64,000 nt of DNA, taken from NCBI RefSeq assembly GCF_902148845.1, contig NC_043746.1:13272206-13336205 (forward strand), in the 5' to 3' direction. A program made the translations under genes and the position numbers. Below the pieces are notes generated by a model that saw nothing but the letters and a program-made list of their open reading frames with translations, was not told the DNA's origin and made no database searches. Source of the DNA: Salarias fasciatus. Taxonomy: Eukaryota; Chordata; Actinopteri; Blenniiformes; Blenniidae. Positions 46,713 through 58,185 of this stretch are shown one piece after another (the stretch's first letter is position 1; the number at the start of each line of letters is the position of its first letter).

Positions 46713-49121
46713 ATGGCTCCTCCAGTTCTCCATTATTCAATAACATGGTATGTCTCAGTATTTCTCTTTCTCTCTGCCGTCATTCACTCGGCGACTTCAG
46801 TCACCCATTACTCTGTTCCGGAGGAGATGGACGAAGGCTCGATTGTGGCGAATTTAGCGATAGATTTGGGCTTAGATGTGAAGACTTTGGGTAAAAGAAA
46901 GATGCGCGTCGATGTCGTCGGGAATAAAAAATATCTGGATATTAACAAGGACACGGGCGAGTTGTTCATTTTGGAGAGAATCGATCGAGAGTTTTTTTGC
47001 CCCCACAAGACGACAACAACGTGTTTTCTGAGATTAGACGCTACGATTGAAAATCCGATACGGATGTTTAATATTGAAGTGGAAATTTTGGATATTAACG
47101 ACAACGCTCCTCATTTTCGGAGGGGGACGATGCATTTGGACATCTCAGAGTCAAGTCCAGTTGGAGAGAGATTTTCACTGAACAATGCTGCAGATCCAGA
47201 TGTTGGAGCTAATTCTGTGAAAAATTACCTTCTGAGCGCAAGTGAGCATTTCTCAATTGAAATACAGACAGGGCGAGATGGGACGAAGTTTGCAGACTTG
47301 ATTCTGAAGAAAGCTTTAGACAGGGAGCAGCAGGCTGTTCATGATTTGATTCTCACTGCTGTGGACGGAGGTGTGCCCACGCGCACAGGTACAGCCAGCA
47401 TTATCGTTCGCGTGCTCGACGTGAACGACAACGCCCCTTCATTTGATAAGGACAAATACTTTGTGAATGTCATGGAGAACTCTCCGATTGGGAGTCTAGT
47501 GGTTAAATTAAATGCTACAGATTTAGATGAAGGCTCCAATTCAGATATTGTTTATTCATATAGTTTGTATACATCAGAGAGAACACAAAATATGTTTAAG
47601 TTGAATCCAGAAAATGGTGAAATCAGAGTGAAAGAGATGGTTAATTATGAGGATTTCAAACTTTATGAAATAGAGGTGATAGCCAGTGATAAGGGGCTTA
47701 ACTCCTTATCTGGACACTGTAACCTGACAATACAGGTAACAGACATGAATGATAATCATCCAGAAATATCTATCAAATCATTTAAAAGTCCAATCAAAGA
47801 AAATGAGCCCCTTGACACAGTTATAGCTGTAGTTAGTGTCAGTGATAAAGACTCAGGTGATAATGGCATTGTTGATTTAAGCATTCCTAAAAATATGCCT
47901 TTCAAACTGAGGGAGTCCTCTGATAACTATTATGAATTAGTGGTGTCGGAGCCATTAGACCGTGAGAAAGTCACAGAATATGATATCACGTTCACTGTCA
48001 CAGACAGAGGCTCTCCTCCTTTATCTGACAATGAAACCATGACTTTAGAGCTGCTGGATGTCAATGACAATGTTCCACAGTTCCCACAGTCATTTTATAC
48101 CATACGTGTAATGGAGAATAATGCACCTGGAGCCTTGCTCAGCTCCCTCACGGCCTTTGACCCTGACCTCCATGAAAACCAGTATCTAGTTTACTTCATC
48201 ATAGAGAAGGAGATAGCCAACACCTCCATGTCCATGCTGTTCTCCATCAATCCAGAGAACGGGAATCTTTACGCACTGAAAACGTTTGACTATGAGATTG
48301 AGAAGGAGTTTCTTTTCCACATCGAGGCCCGAGACTCTGGCTCTCCTCCACTCAGCAGTAATGTGACTGTTCACATCATTATTGTGGACCAGAATGACAA
48401 CGCTCCAGTCATTGTCTCTCCGTGGCGTGCTCACGGCTCAGTGGTGGAGGAAAAGATCCCCAGATCCACTGATAAAGGCTCCCTGGTGGCCAAAGTCATC
48501 GCTTTGGACACAGACTCAGTGCACAACTCTCGGATTACCTACCAGTTTCTCCAGGTGACTGACGCCACCTTGTTCAGTCTGGATCAATACAACGGAGAGA
48601 TCCGGACCATGAGGATGTTCAGCTACAGAGATCCACGCCACCAGCGGCTGGTTGTTGTTGCCAAGGACAACGGGCAGCCTGCTCTGTCTGCTACAGTCAC
48701 CATCAAGCTGTCCACAGTGGAGACTGCAGTGAAGGCCTACTCTGACATGACTGAGATGCCTCTGGAATATGACATCTTCTCAGACCTCAACCTGTACTTG
48801 GTGATCGGTCTGGGTTCAGTGTCCTTTCTGCTGCTCATCACCATTCTGGTCACCATCGTGCTCAAGTGTCAGAAACCCAAGCCCAGCAAAACAGCTGCTC
48901 CCTGCAGGAACAGTGTGATCAGTGAGCGGAACTCCACCATCGCTGACTCCACTCTGGTGTCCAACGATGCCTACTGGTACAGTCTGTTTCTGGCCGAGAC
49001 CCGGAAAGGAAAGCTGGTGGTCAGACAGCCTATGCCCAAGGGCTCCAGATACATCGTGTCCAGCATCCCGAGAGGGACAGGACTGACTGACACGAGTGAC
49101 TCAGCAGCATCCACTCTACAG
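46713..49121 (+). CDS. Clustered protocadherin variable exon V9
   Basis: 803 residues. The protein matches V8 except for Asp in the EC1 DRE motif (RIDREFF) and Ile for Met in EC3 (LYEIEVIAS). With the normal DRE motif intact, V9 looks like the undamaged version of V8. Because EC1-EC4 are otherwise the same, V8 and V9 should have the same homophilic specificity. Same donor and the same potential intron-retention tail as V7 and V8. Confidence 0.92.
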
Positions 49122-49813
49122 GTATGCATGAGCATAATTTATTTGCTTTTGTTATGTCAGTTCTTGAAAAATATTCACGGTGATATTCTTTTGGATATTG
49201 GGGTCTTTCAATTTTTCAGTTCGCATTATTTCAGATCTACTATTTACACAACTCCTTTTGAAGCTTATTAAGTTCTGTTTTCACAAATTGGGGTTGACAT
49301 ATGGTCAGTATTTAAATCACACTTTTGCAGCTTATCGAAAAGGAATACGTAATTGAATAGATATGTTGATGCGGTTTTGAATCTAATAAGTCAAAATAAA
49401 ATCTAAATAAAAAACTTCTACATTGAAAAATAATTTAACGATATATATATAATGGAAGAAGTTTTCGTACCATGTGTGATGACCTGAGATGGAAAAACTA
49501 ACTTGCCCTGACAACGATCTTGTTATAATCGGCAGCTAAAAGTCAAATCAGGAGAAACGTTTGCGTCAATATATATTTAAGAAAGATGTAGTTCAGGAGA
49601 GCTTGACGATAAGGACAATATTTTCAGGATAATGAAAAATGCAAACTCACAAAAAAAAAAAAAAAAAACCTGTCACGAAACATGCACACTTAAACGTCCA
49701 CTTGTTTTAGAGTGCGACGAGAGTACTTTGAAATCGGATGAAATACCAGATATATTTTTGCCACCTGTATTTAAACTAAGCTTTCTCGTTGAGAAGGTAA
49801 TACTCAGACAGAG

Positions 49814-49832
49814 CGGTCCATGTCGCTGCTCT
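49814..49832 (+). promoter_or_regulatory. Diverged CSE of V10
   Basis: Third identical copy of the V8-type element, 217 bp before the V10 ATG. Confidence 0.45.
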
Positions 49833-50048
49833 CTAAAAAAACCTATGGACTGATGAAGTCATCATTTCCACGATAGTTCATTGGCGGCTGCGCAAGGAGA
49901 CATATTTCCCCAAACCTCTTCCAGTGTAAGGACGCACTATTGTTCAATCAAAGGAATTCGTTCTCTTTAAATTTATCGGAAGCAGAAACAATTGCATCTA
50001 TCGCCGGTCCACATATTGAAGATTTCTGACACGGATTATTGTTGCTCA

Positions 50049-52457
50049 ATGGCTCCTCCAGTTCTCCATTATTCAATAACATGGTATGTCTCAGGATTTC
50101 TCTTTCTCTCTGCCGTCATTCACTCGGCGACTTCAGTCACCCATTACTCTGTTCCGGAGGAGATGGACGAAGGCTCGATTGTGGCGAATTTAGCGATAGA
50201 TTTGGGCTTAGATGTGAAGACTTTGGGTAAAAGAAAAATGCGTATCGATGTCGTCGGGAATAAAAAATATCTGGATATTAACAAGGACACGGGCGAGTTG
50301 TTCATTTTGGAGAGAATCGATAGAGAGTTTCTCTGCCCCCTCAAGACGACAACAACGTGTTTTCTGAGATTAGACGCTACGATTGAAAATCCGATACGAA
50401 TGTTTAATATTGAAGTGGAAATTTTGGATATTAACGACAACGCTCCTCATTTTCGGAGGGGGACGATGCATTTGGACATCTCAGAGTCAAGTCCAGTTGG
50501 AGAGAGATTTTCACTGAACAATGCTGCAGATCCAGATGTTGGAGCTAATTCTGTGAAAAATTACCTTCTGAGCGCAAGTGAGCATTTCTCAATTGAAATA
50601 CAGACAGGGCGAGATGGGACGAAGTTTGCAGACTTGATTCTGAAGAAAGCTTTAGACAGGGAGCAGCAGGCTGTTCATGATTTGATTCTCACTGCTGTGG
50701 ACGGAGGTGTGCCCACGCGCACAGGTACAGCAAGCATCATTGTTCGCGTGCTCGATGTGAACGACAACGCCCCTTCATTTGATAAGGACAAATACTTTGT
50801 GAATGTCATGGAGAACTCTCCGATTGGGAGTCTAGTGGTAAAATTAAATGCTACAGATTTAGATGAAGGCTCCAATTCAGATGTTGTTTATTCATATAGT
50901 TTGTATACATCAGAGAGAACACAAAATATGTTTAAGTTGAATCCAGAAAATGGTGAAATCAGAGTGAAAGAGATGGTTAATTATGAGGATTTCAAACTTT
51001 ATGAAATGGAGGTGATAGCCAGTGATAAGGGGCTTAACTCCTTATCTGGACACTGTAACCTGACAATACAGGTAACAGACATGAATGACAATCATCCAGA
51101 AATATCTATCAAATCATTTAAAAGTCCAATCAAAGAAAATGAGCCCCTTGACACAGTTATAGCTGTAGTTAGTGTCAGTGATAAAGACTCAGGTGATAAT
51201 GGCATCGTTGATTTAAGCATTCCTAAAAATATGCCTTTCAAACTGAGGGAATCCTCTGATAACTATTATGAATTAGTGGTGTCGGAGCCATTAGACCGTG
51301 AGAAAGTCACAGAATATGATATCACGTTCACTGTCACAGACAGAGGCTCTCCTCCTTTATCTGACAATGAAACTATGACTTTAGAGCTGCTGGATGTCAA
51401 TGACAATGTCCCACAGTTCCCACAGTCATTTTATACCATACGTGTAATGGAGAATAATGCACCTGGAGCCTTGCTCAGCTCCCTCACGGCCTTTGACCCT
51501 GACCTCCATGAAAACCAGTATCTAGTTTACTTCATCATAGAGAAGGAGATAGCCAACACCTCCATGTCCATGCTGTTCTCCATCAATCCAGAGAACGGGA
51601 ATCTTTACGCACTGAAAACTTTTGACTATGAGATTGAGAAGGAGTTTCTTTTCCACATCGAGGCCAGAGACTCTGGCTCTCCTCCACTCAGCAGTAATGT
51701 GACTGTTCACATCATTATTGTGGACCAGAATGACAACGCTCCAGTCATTGTCTCTCCGTGGCGTGCTCACGGCTCAGTGGTGGAGGAAAAGATCCCCAGA
51801 TCCACTGATAAAGGCTCCCTGGTGGCCAAAGTCATCGCTTTGGACACAGACTCAGTGCACAACTCTCGGATTACCTACCAGTTTCTCCAGGTGACTGACG
51901 CCACCTTGTTCAGTCTGGATCAATACAACGGAGAGATCCGGACCATGAGGATGTTCAGCTACAGAGATCCACGCCACCAGCGGCTGGTTGTTGTTGCCAA
52001 GGACAACGGGCAGCCTGCTCTGTCTGCTACAGTCACCATCAAGCTGTCCACAGTGGAAACTGCAGTGAAGGCCTACTCTGACATGACTGAGATGCCTCTG
52101 GAATATGACATCTTCTCAGATCTCAACCTGTACTTGGTGATCGGTCTGGGTTCAGTGTCCTTTCTGCTGCTCATCACCATTCTGGTCACCATCGTGCTCA
52201 AGTGTCAGAAACCCAAGCCCAGCAAAACAGCTGCTCCCTGCAGGAACAGTGTGATCAGTGAGCGGAACTCCACCATCGCTGACTCCACTCTGGTGTCCAA
52301 CGATGCTTACTGGTACAGTCTGTTTCTGGCTGAGACCCGGAAAGGAAAGCTGGTGGTCAGACAGCCTATGCCCAAGGGCTCCAGATACATCGTGTCCAGC
52401 ATCCCGAGAGGGACAGGACTGACTGACACTAGTGACTCAGCAGCATCCACTCTGCAG
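50049..52457 (+). CDS. Clustered protocadherin variable exon V10
   Basis: 803 residues; nearly the same protein as V9. Differences include YVSGFLF in the signal peptide, KMRIDVV and REFLCPLKTTTTC in EC1, and SDVVYSY in EC3. The 3' end differs from V8/V9: GCTTAC, GGCTGAG, ACTAGTGAC and CTGCAG|GTATGA. V10 is probably the older founder, while V8 and V9 combine its 5' part with a V7-type 3' end. Unspliced readthrough ends STLQV. Confidence 0.93.
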
Positions 52458-53500
52458 GTATGAAAATAATAAGTTTGATTGACTTTCATTTGACTTTTTA
52501 AATTTAAAGTATAAATTGTGGTTTTCTTTGCAGTGCTGTATCACTCCGATAGTTTTTTTTTTTTTTCAAAAAACCTTTTGGGTAGTTTTTAAATAACTTT
52601 TTATTTCCCTGTTTTGTAATTTTATTCAAATAATCAAAACATTGGAAAGACAAGGACCCAGTTATACACAGTAGCATGCCATAGTTTTTCAAAATTATTA
52701 AAACAAAGTTTTCACTTAAATGTTAAATGATTTGATAAAATTAGTAAACATTTTCAATTGTATTTTTCTGCAGTAACTTCATTTCTGTCAATACTTTATG
52801 ACAAGTAATTTGATTTAGTTTCGTATCAAATAGAACACACAAATATGTTGTGAAGCATTTTTTTCTTGATGGTTCATGAAAATTCAAGTCAAACAAAGTA
52901 AGTTGTCATCGGTCACGGAAATGTGTGAACTCACCCACAACACTGCTTTTATGCACAAATATCCTTGTTCCATCAGTTTTACGCACAGGCACTTGTGCGT
53001 AAAACGAGCATGCAGCCCAAAAACAAGATGATATAATATTTCCTGTATTTTACATCTCAACTCAGCGTTTATTCCTGTAACAACCCCCTCCACCCCCCAA
53101 CAAGAAAAAAAAAATATCAGCCTTTAAATAACGTTAGTAGCTTTGAAATTATACAAATCGTTCAGAATTTCACTTGTTGGGGGGAGAAGCGTCGAAAAAA
53201 AATACACATTTCAATATTTGAAAACATAATCAAAAGCAATATTTTGTGTGAATGAATTAAAATAATTTGTTGTTTCTCGTATAATCATTTTTTTGTCGTG
53301 TTCCCCGAAACAAAAGAACATTTGGCTGAGGTCAGAATTTTCGCGTTTTTTCATTGGTGGAAATCAGCAATTGCACGAGTGTGCGTCACTTCTGGTTGAC
53401 GTGCGCTGCTTTTTCTGACCATTGGGACATTTTATCCTCGGAGAGAAGAGTCATACCATCGCTTCGTCAAGTTTCAAGGTGTTACACCCTGAAAATCCTC
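52458..53500. other. V10-V11 spacer
   Basis: 1.04 kb of AT-rich DNA without coding sequence. I find no good CSE at 200-300 bp before the V11 ATG. The best candidate, GACGTGCGCTGCTTT at 53398, is weak and only about 90 bp upstream. Confidence 0.6.
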
Positions 53501-55918
53501 ATGAGGATGTTACGCGGTGGACCGCTGTGCGGGGACGGGTGCGTGTCTGTTTATCTCTGCCTCTCTGCCCTCGTGAGCACGGTATGGACTGTCACCCATT
53601 ATTCTGTTCCTGAAGAAATGGAGGAAGGATCTGTCGTTGCTAATTTAGCTGCAGATTTGGGATTGGACGTGAAGACGCTCAACGAACGGAAAATGCGCAT
53701 CGACGTCGTAGCGAATAAAAAGTATCTCGATATCAACAGAAATACGGGGGAGCTGTTTGTTTCAGAAAGAATAGACAGAGAGTTTCTGTGTCTTTCTAAA
53801 ATAACTTCATCGTCTTACTGTTTTCTGAAATTAGACGCAACAATTGAAAATCCGATTCGAATGTTTAATATTGAAGTAGAAATTACGGACATCAATGACA
53901 ACGCTCCTCATTTTCGGAGGGGGACGATGCATTTGGACATCTCAGAGTCAAGTCCAGTTGGAGAGAGATTTTCACTGAACAATGCTGCAGATCCAGATGT
54001 TGGAGCTAATTCTGTGAAAAATTACCTTCTGAGCGCAAGTGAACATTTTGCCCTTGAAATACAGACAGGGCGAGATGGATCAAAGTTTGCAGACTTGATT
54101 CTGAAGAAAGCTTTAGACAGAGAGCAGCAGGCTGTTCATGATCTGATTCTCACTGCTGTGGACGGAGGTGTGCCCACGCGCACAGGTACAGCTAGCATCA
54201 TTGTTCGCGTGCTCGATGTGAACGACAACGCCCCTTCATTTGATAAGGACAAATACTTTGTGAATGTCATGGAGAACTCTCCGATTGGGAGTCTAGTGGT
54301 AAAATTAAATGCTACAGATTTAGATGAAGGCTCCAATTCAGATATTGTTTATTCATATAGTTTGTATACATCAGAGAGAACACAAAATATGTTTAAGTTG
54401 AATCCAGAAAATGGTGAAATCAGGGTGAAAGAGATGGTTAATTATGAGGATTTCAAACTTTATGAAATGGAGGTGATAGCCAGTGATAAGGGGCTTAACT
54501 CCTTATCTGGACACTGTAACCTGACAATACAGGTAACAGACATGAATGATAATCATCCAGAAATATCTATCAAATCATTTAAAAGTCCAATCAAAGAAAA
54601 TGAGCCCATAGACACAGTGATAGCTGTAGTTAGTGTCAGTGATAAAGACTCAGGTGATAATGGCATCGTTGATTTAAGCATTCCTAAAAATATGCCTTTC
54701 AAACTGAGGGAGTCCTCTGATAACTATTATGAATTAGTGGTGTCGGAGCCATTAGACCGTGAGAAAGTCACAGAATATGATATCACGTTCACTGTCACAG
54801 ACAGAGGCTCTCCTCCTTTATCTGACAATGAAACTATGACTTTAGAGCTGCTGGATATCAATGACAATGTTCCACAGTTCCCACAGTCATTTTATACCAT
54901 ACGTGTAATGGAGAATAATGCACCTGGAGCCTTGCTCAGCTCCCTCACGGCCTTTGACCCTGACCTCCATGAAAACCAGTATCTAGTTTACTTCATCATA
55001 GAGAAGGAGATAGCCAACACCTCCATGTCCATGCTGTTCTCCATCAATCCAGAGAACGGGAATCTTTATGCACTGAAAACTTTTGACTATGAGATTGAGA
55101 AGGAGTTTCTTTTCCACATCGAGGCCCGAGACTCTGGCTCTCCTCCACTCAGCAGCAATGTGACTGTTCACATCATTATTGTGGACCAGAATGACAACGC
55201 TCCAGTCATTGTCTCTCCCTGGCGTGCTCACGGCTCAGTGGTGGAGGAAAAGATCCCCAGATCCACTGATAAAGGCTCCCTGGTGGCCAAAGTCATCGCT
55301 TTGGACACAGACTCAGTGCACAACTCTCGGATTACCTACCAGTTTCTCCAGGTGACTGACGCCACCTTGTTCAGCCTGGATCAATACAACGGAGAGATCC
55401 GAACCATGAGGATGTTCAGCTACAGAGATCCACGCCACCAGCGGCTGGTTGTTGTTGCCAAGGACAACGGGCAGCCTGCTCTGTCTGCTACAGTCACCAT
55501 CAAGCTGTCCACAGTGGAGACTGCAGTGAAGGCCTACTCTGACATGACTGAGATGCCTCTGGAATATGACATCTTCTCAGACCTCAACCTGTACTTGGTG
55601 ATCGGTCTGGGTTCAGTGTCCTTTCTGCTGCTCATCACCATTCTGGTCACCATCGTGCTCAAGTGTCAGAAACCCAAGCCCAGCAAAACAGCTGCTCCCT
55701 GCAGGAACAGTGTGATCAGTGAGCGGAACTCCACCATCGCTGACTCCACTCTGGTGTCCAACGACGCCTACTGGTACAGTCTGTTTCTGGCCGAGACCCG
55801 GAAAGGAAAGCTGGTGGTCAGACAGCCTATGCCCAAGGGCTCCAGATACATCGTGTCCAGCATCCCGAGAGGGACAGGACTGACTGACACGAGTGACTCA
55901 GCAGCATCCACTCTGCAG
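53501..55918 (+). CDS. Clustered protocadherin variable exon V11
   Basis: 806 residues from MRMLRGGPLCGDGCVSVYL. The long frame upstream to 53354 opens with TTG and has no ATG. The signal ends before TVTHYSVPEEMEEG. EC1 is private and has the longest disulfide loop of the cluster, CX9C (CLSKITSSSYC). From HFRRGTMHLD at the start of EC2 the protein becomes almost identical to V8-V10 (changes: HFALEIQTGRDGSKF and ENEPIDT). Donor CAG|GTATCA. It is the last exon of the homogenised row. Confidence 0.93.
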
Positions 55919-56692
55919 GTATCAATATCAACCCACTTCTCTGCTTTTCTTCCCTAAAAAGAAAGAAACAACCCCAAAAAAAGATCCAATCATAAGTTTA
56001 AATTTATCATGCTTGCACACCCCGTGTGTGTGTGAGTGTGTGTGTGTACACATGAAGTTGCTGAATGATAAAACAAAAACAAACAAACAAAAAACCCTGC
56101 ACCAGGCAGTGCAAAGCAATTCAGTGTTTTGCGTTGACTTGAACTGAGCATGAATTGAGCATGTTCATAATACAAGAGAGGTTTTCAGTTACTCAAATGT
56201 TTTTGAAGGAGTAGTTCCAGGTCTGCTTCAAAAATTCATTTCTTGTGGGTCCACAGATGGACACTTTGTTCGCAGTCGCTTTTTTTTTGCCTCAACATGA
56301 GTGAAATTGTGGCTTCATTCTTGCTGCATTAACAACAACAAGAAAAGTATATATTGACCTGAAAAGCATCAGTTCAACACTAAATGACATACTGTAAAAC
56401 TGAAAAAAAAAAGTCTAAGTACTGTCTTCTAACAGTGTGATGTAATCATTTTCTTCTCCTGGACAGATGTCATTCCTTATTCAGATATAGTAAATAGATA
56501 TAGTATACATGAACTTTAATACTTAGTGTTTTGAAAAATAATTTAGTGTAGTCACAGATGCTGAGTTTTTTATGAACCTTGGCCATTCAAGAGACTTATT
56601 TTAATCTAACAGATTCCTGCAAGTCTTTCTTTACAGGTTGAACACAGTCTGCTGAATGGAGAAAGTTTTTGAACCCTAATGTGCTTTTGTTG

Positions 56693-56774
<82 letters not shown>

Positions 56775-58152
56775 ATGGTAAGTATGCTGCTGCTATAAAA
56801 ATAATTGAACTGCTACATGTCAAATGTTGCTTTACTGCTTCTATGGACACATAAACTAGAATATATGTTATTAGGATCACAATAATACTACTACAAATAC
56901 ATTTTTTTAAGAGAAACTGCCTCAACATCAACCCTGTTTATAATAACATTCATTGACACACAATCTTTCATTGCTTGAAATTGCCTGACTTTTGAATTGC
57001 TTGTTTTTTTTCTCCCCCACTCTAAAGTACCCTAAATGAGGGAAGTCCACTCTGCAGCTGGAGGTATGCAGGAGTCTCACTCAATTGCCCTGGATAACTT
57101 TTTTGAATTTTGTCACAGATGTCATCTGAAACGTTTTTCTTCCTCTCCTTTTTTTTGTTATGTTTGCTTTATTCAATTGATGTTTTGTTGTCTTATTTTA
57201 TTTCTTCTAAAACTCTTTTTTTTTTTTTTTATCTGCAAAGGATCGATTTCCATCCCACAAAGTTTGCCGGATCTGACTTCCATAGTAATGAACATATATT
57301 ATAGTATAACTCTCATATAGCTATTCATTGTATTGGATTGTTCCTTAAAGATTAGTCTATGAATCAATCATCATACCAGCTGAAAAACAAAGTTTCTGCT
57401 CTCACAGACCGTCAGTCTAGATTAAGCATGATTAAAACTCCCATCAAGTCATTGCTTTTGGTGAACAAAGTGAAAGTCATATAGTTACAGCAACCGATCT
57501 GATCAACACAACTCTATCATTGGATCAGATGAAATAAACAAACACATTGTTGCCATTTGCTGGCTTTGCTATTGCACATTATGCCTTTTTGCTATTAATG
57601 GCTATGTGAATAATATTTTGATGTCTTATTTAATTACTGTTGTTCTCAAAAGGAAGCTGTGTATGGGAATATTAACATGTCTTCACCCACTACTGACCCA
57701 TCACTAGTATTTTAGGAATATGGCCTATTTTTGAATGTTTGTAGGAGAGGAATTTGACTGTGCAGTGTTGTGTTATTTAAACATGTAATTGACCGGATGC
57801 TGCTGACTCCACAGTATGATGCTTTTAAAACATGAATGATACTTTTCTTCTGTAGTCTGAGTTGTGACCTAATTCTTTGTGCAGGAGAGGCGCAAAGAGA
57901 AACCAGTCACCCAGTTACCTAGCAACTGCTCTCTTTCCCCAATAGTGGAGCATGGTGTTCATTGATTGGTCACGTCACCTTCCCCACTACATGTTCAAGG
58001 ATCTGCACAATCCTTCCACCGTCTCTGTCCTCTGCCTGAAGCCCCCCTGTCTGATTGACAGACGTCAGCTGCATGAGATATGTCCGTTTGGCCCGTCGTG
58101 AGCCTCGGTTTCTATTAACTGTCTGATTCTCATGTGTCTTTTTTTTTTAGGC
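55919..58152 (+). other. Intron-like region after V11
   Basis: No long coding exon recognised. It contains a TG repeat (56024-56048), a TATC microsatellite (56693-56774) and T-runs. Possible acceptors at 56637 (TCTTTCTTTACAG) and 57885 (TTCTTTGTGCAG) open only short frames (VEHSLLNGESF-stop; ERRKEKPVTQ... running into a stop), so I do not call exons there. Confidence 0.5.
56693..56774. repeat. TATC tetranucleotide microsatellite
   Basis: About 20 perfect copies of CTAT. Confidence 0.98.
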
Positions 58153-58185
58153 ATCTACCACCAGCAGCAGCAGCTCAACTTGAAG
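58153..58185 (+). CDS. Candidate tiny terminal (constant) exon for V1-V11
   Basis: A strong acceptor (branch-like CTATTAAC and CTGATTC, then GTCTTTTTTTTTTAG) precedes GCATCTACC. In phase 0, the phase of all eleven variable donors, it reads ASTTSSSSST-stop, so the shared tail would be ten residues, mostly Ser/Thr. Long UTR-like sequence and a poly(A)-like signal follow. No other exon of the right phase and reasonable length is visible in 55.9-63.5 kb. The alternative is that V1-V11 splice past this point to gamma constant exons outside the window. A frame-shifted reading of the exon (IYHQQQQLNLKPP...) is open longer but has the wrong phase. Confidence 0.35.

Larger units (their letters stand above)
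42452..52457 (+). repeat. Tandem triplication, three units of about 3.34 kb (each spacer plus one variable exon)
   Basis: The units are 42452-45786, 45787-49121 and 49122-52457. The first two are almost base-identical: spacing is exactly 3335 bp at every landmark checked (exon start, poly-A tract, CSE, exon end), and their proteins differ at two residues. The third has the same spacer but a slightly diverged exon and a different 3' flank. The A-run in the spacers (for example 49650) varies in length. This is a very recent duplication, unless it is an assembly artefact. Confidence 0.92.

Noticed and set aside
53398-53412. GACGTGCGCTGCTTT as the CSE of V11
   Set aside because: Only GCGCTG matches and it is about 90 bp from the ATG instead of over 200; not listed as a feature.
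57885-57980. Possible constant exon ERRKEKPVTQLPSNCSL after TTCTTTGTGCAG
   Set aside because: No donor in a usable position, runs into a stop, and the stronger acceptor is at 58153.
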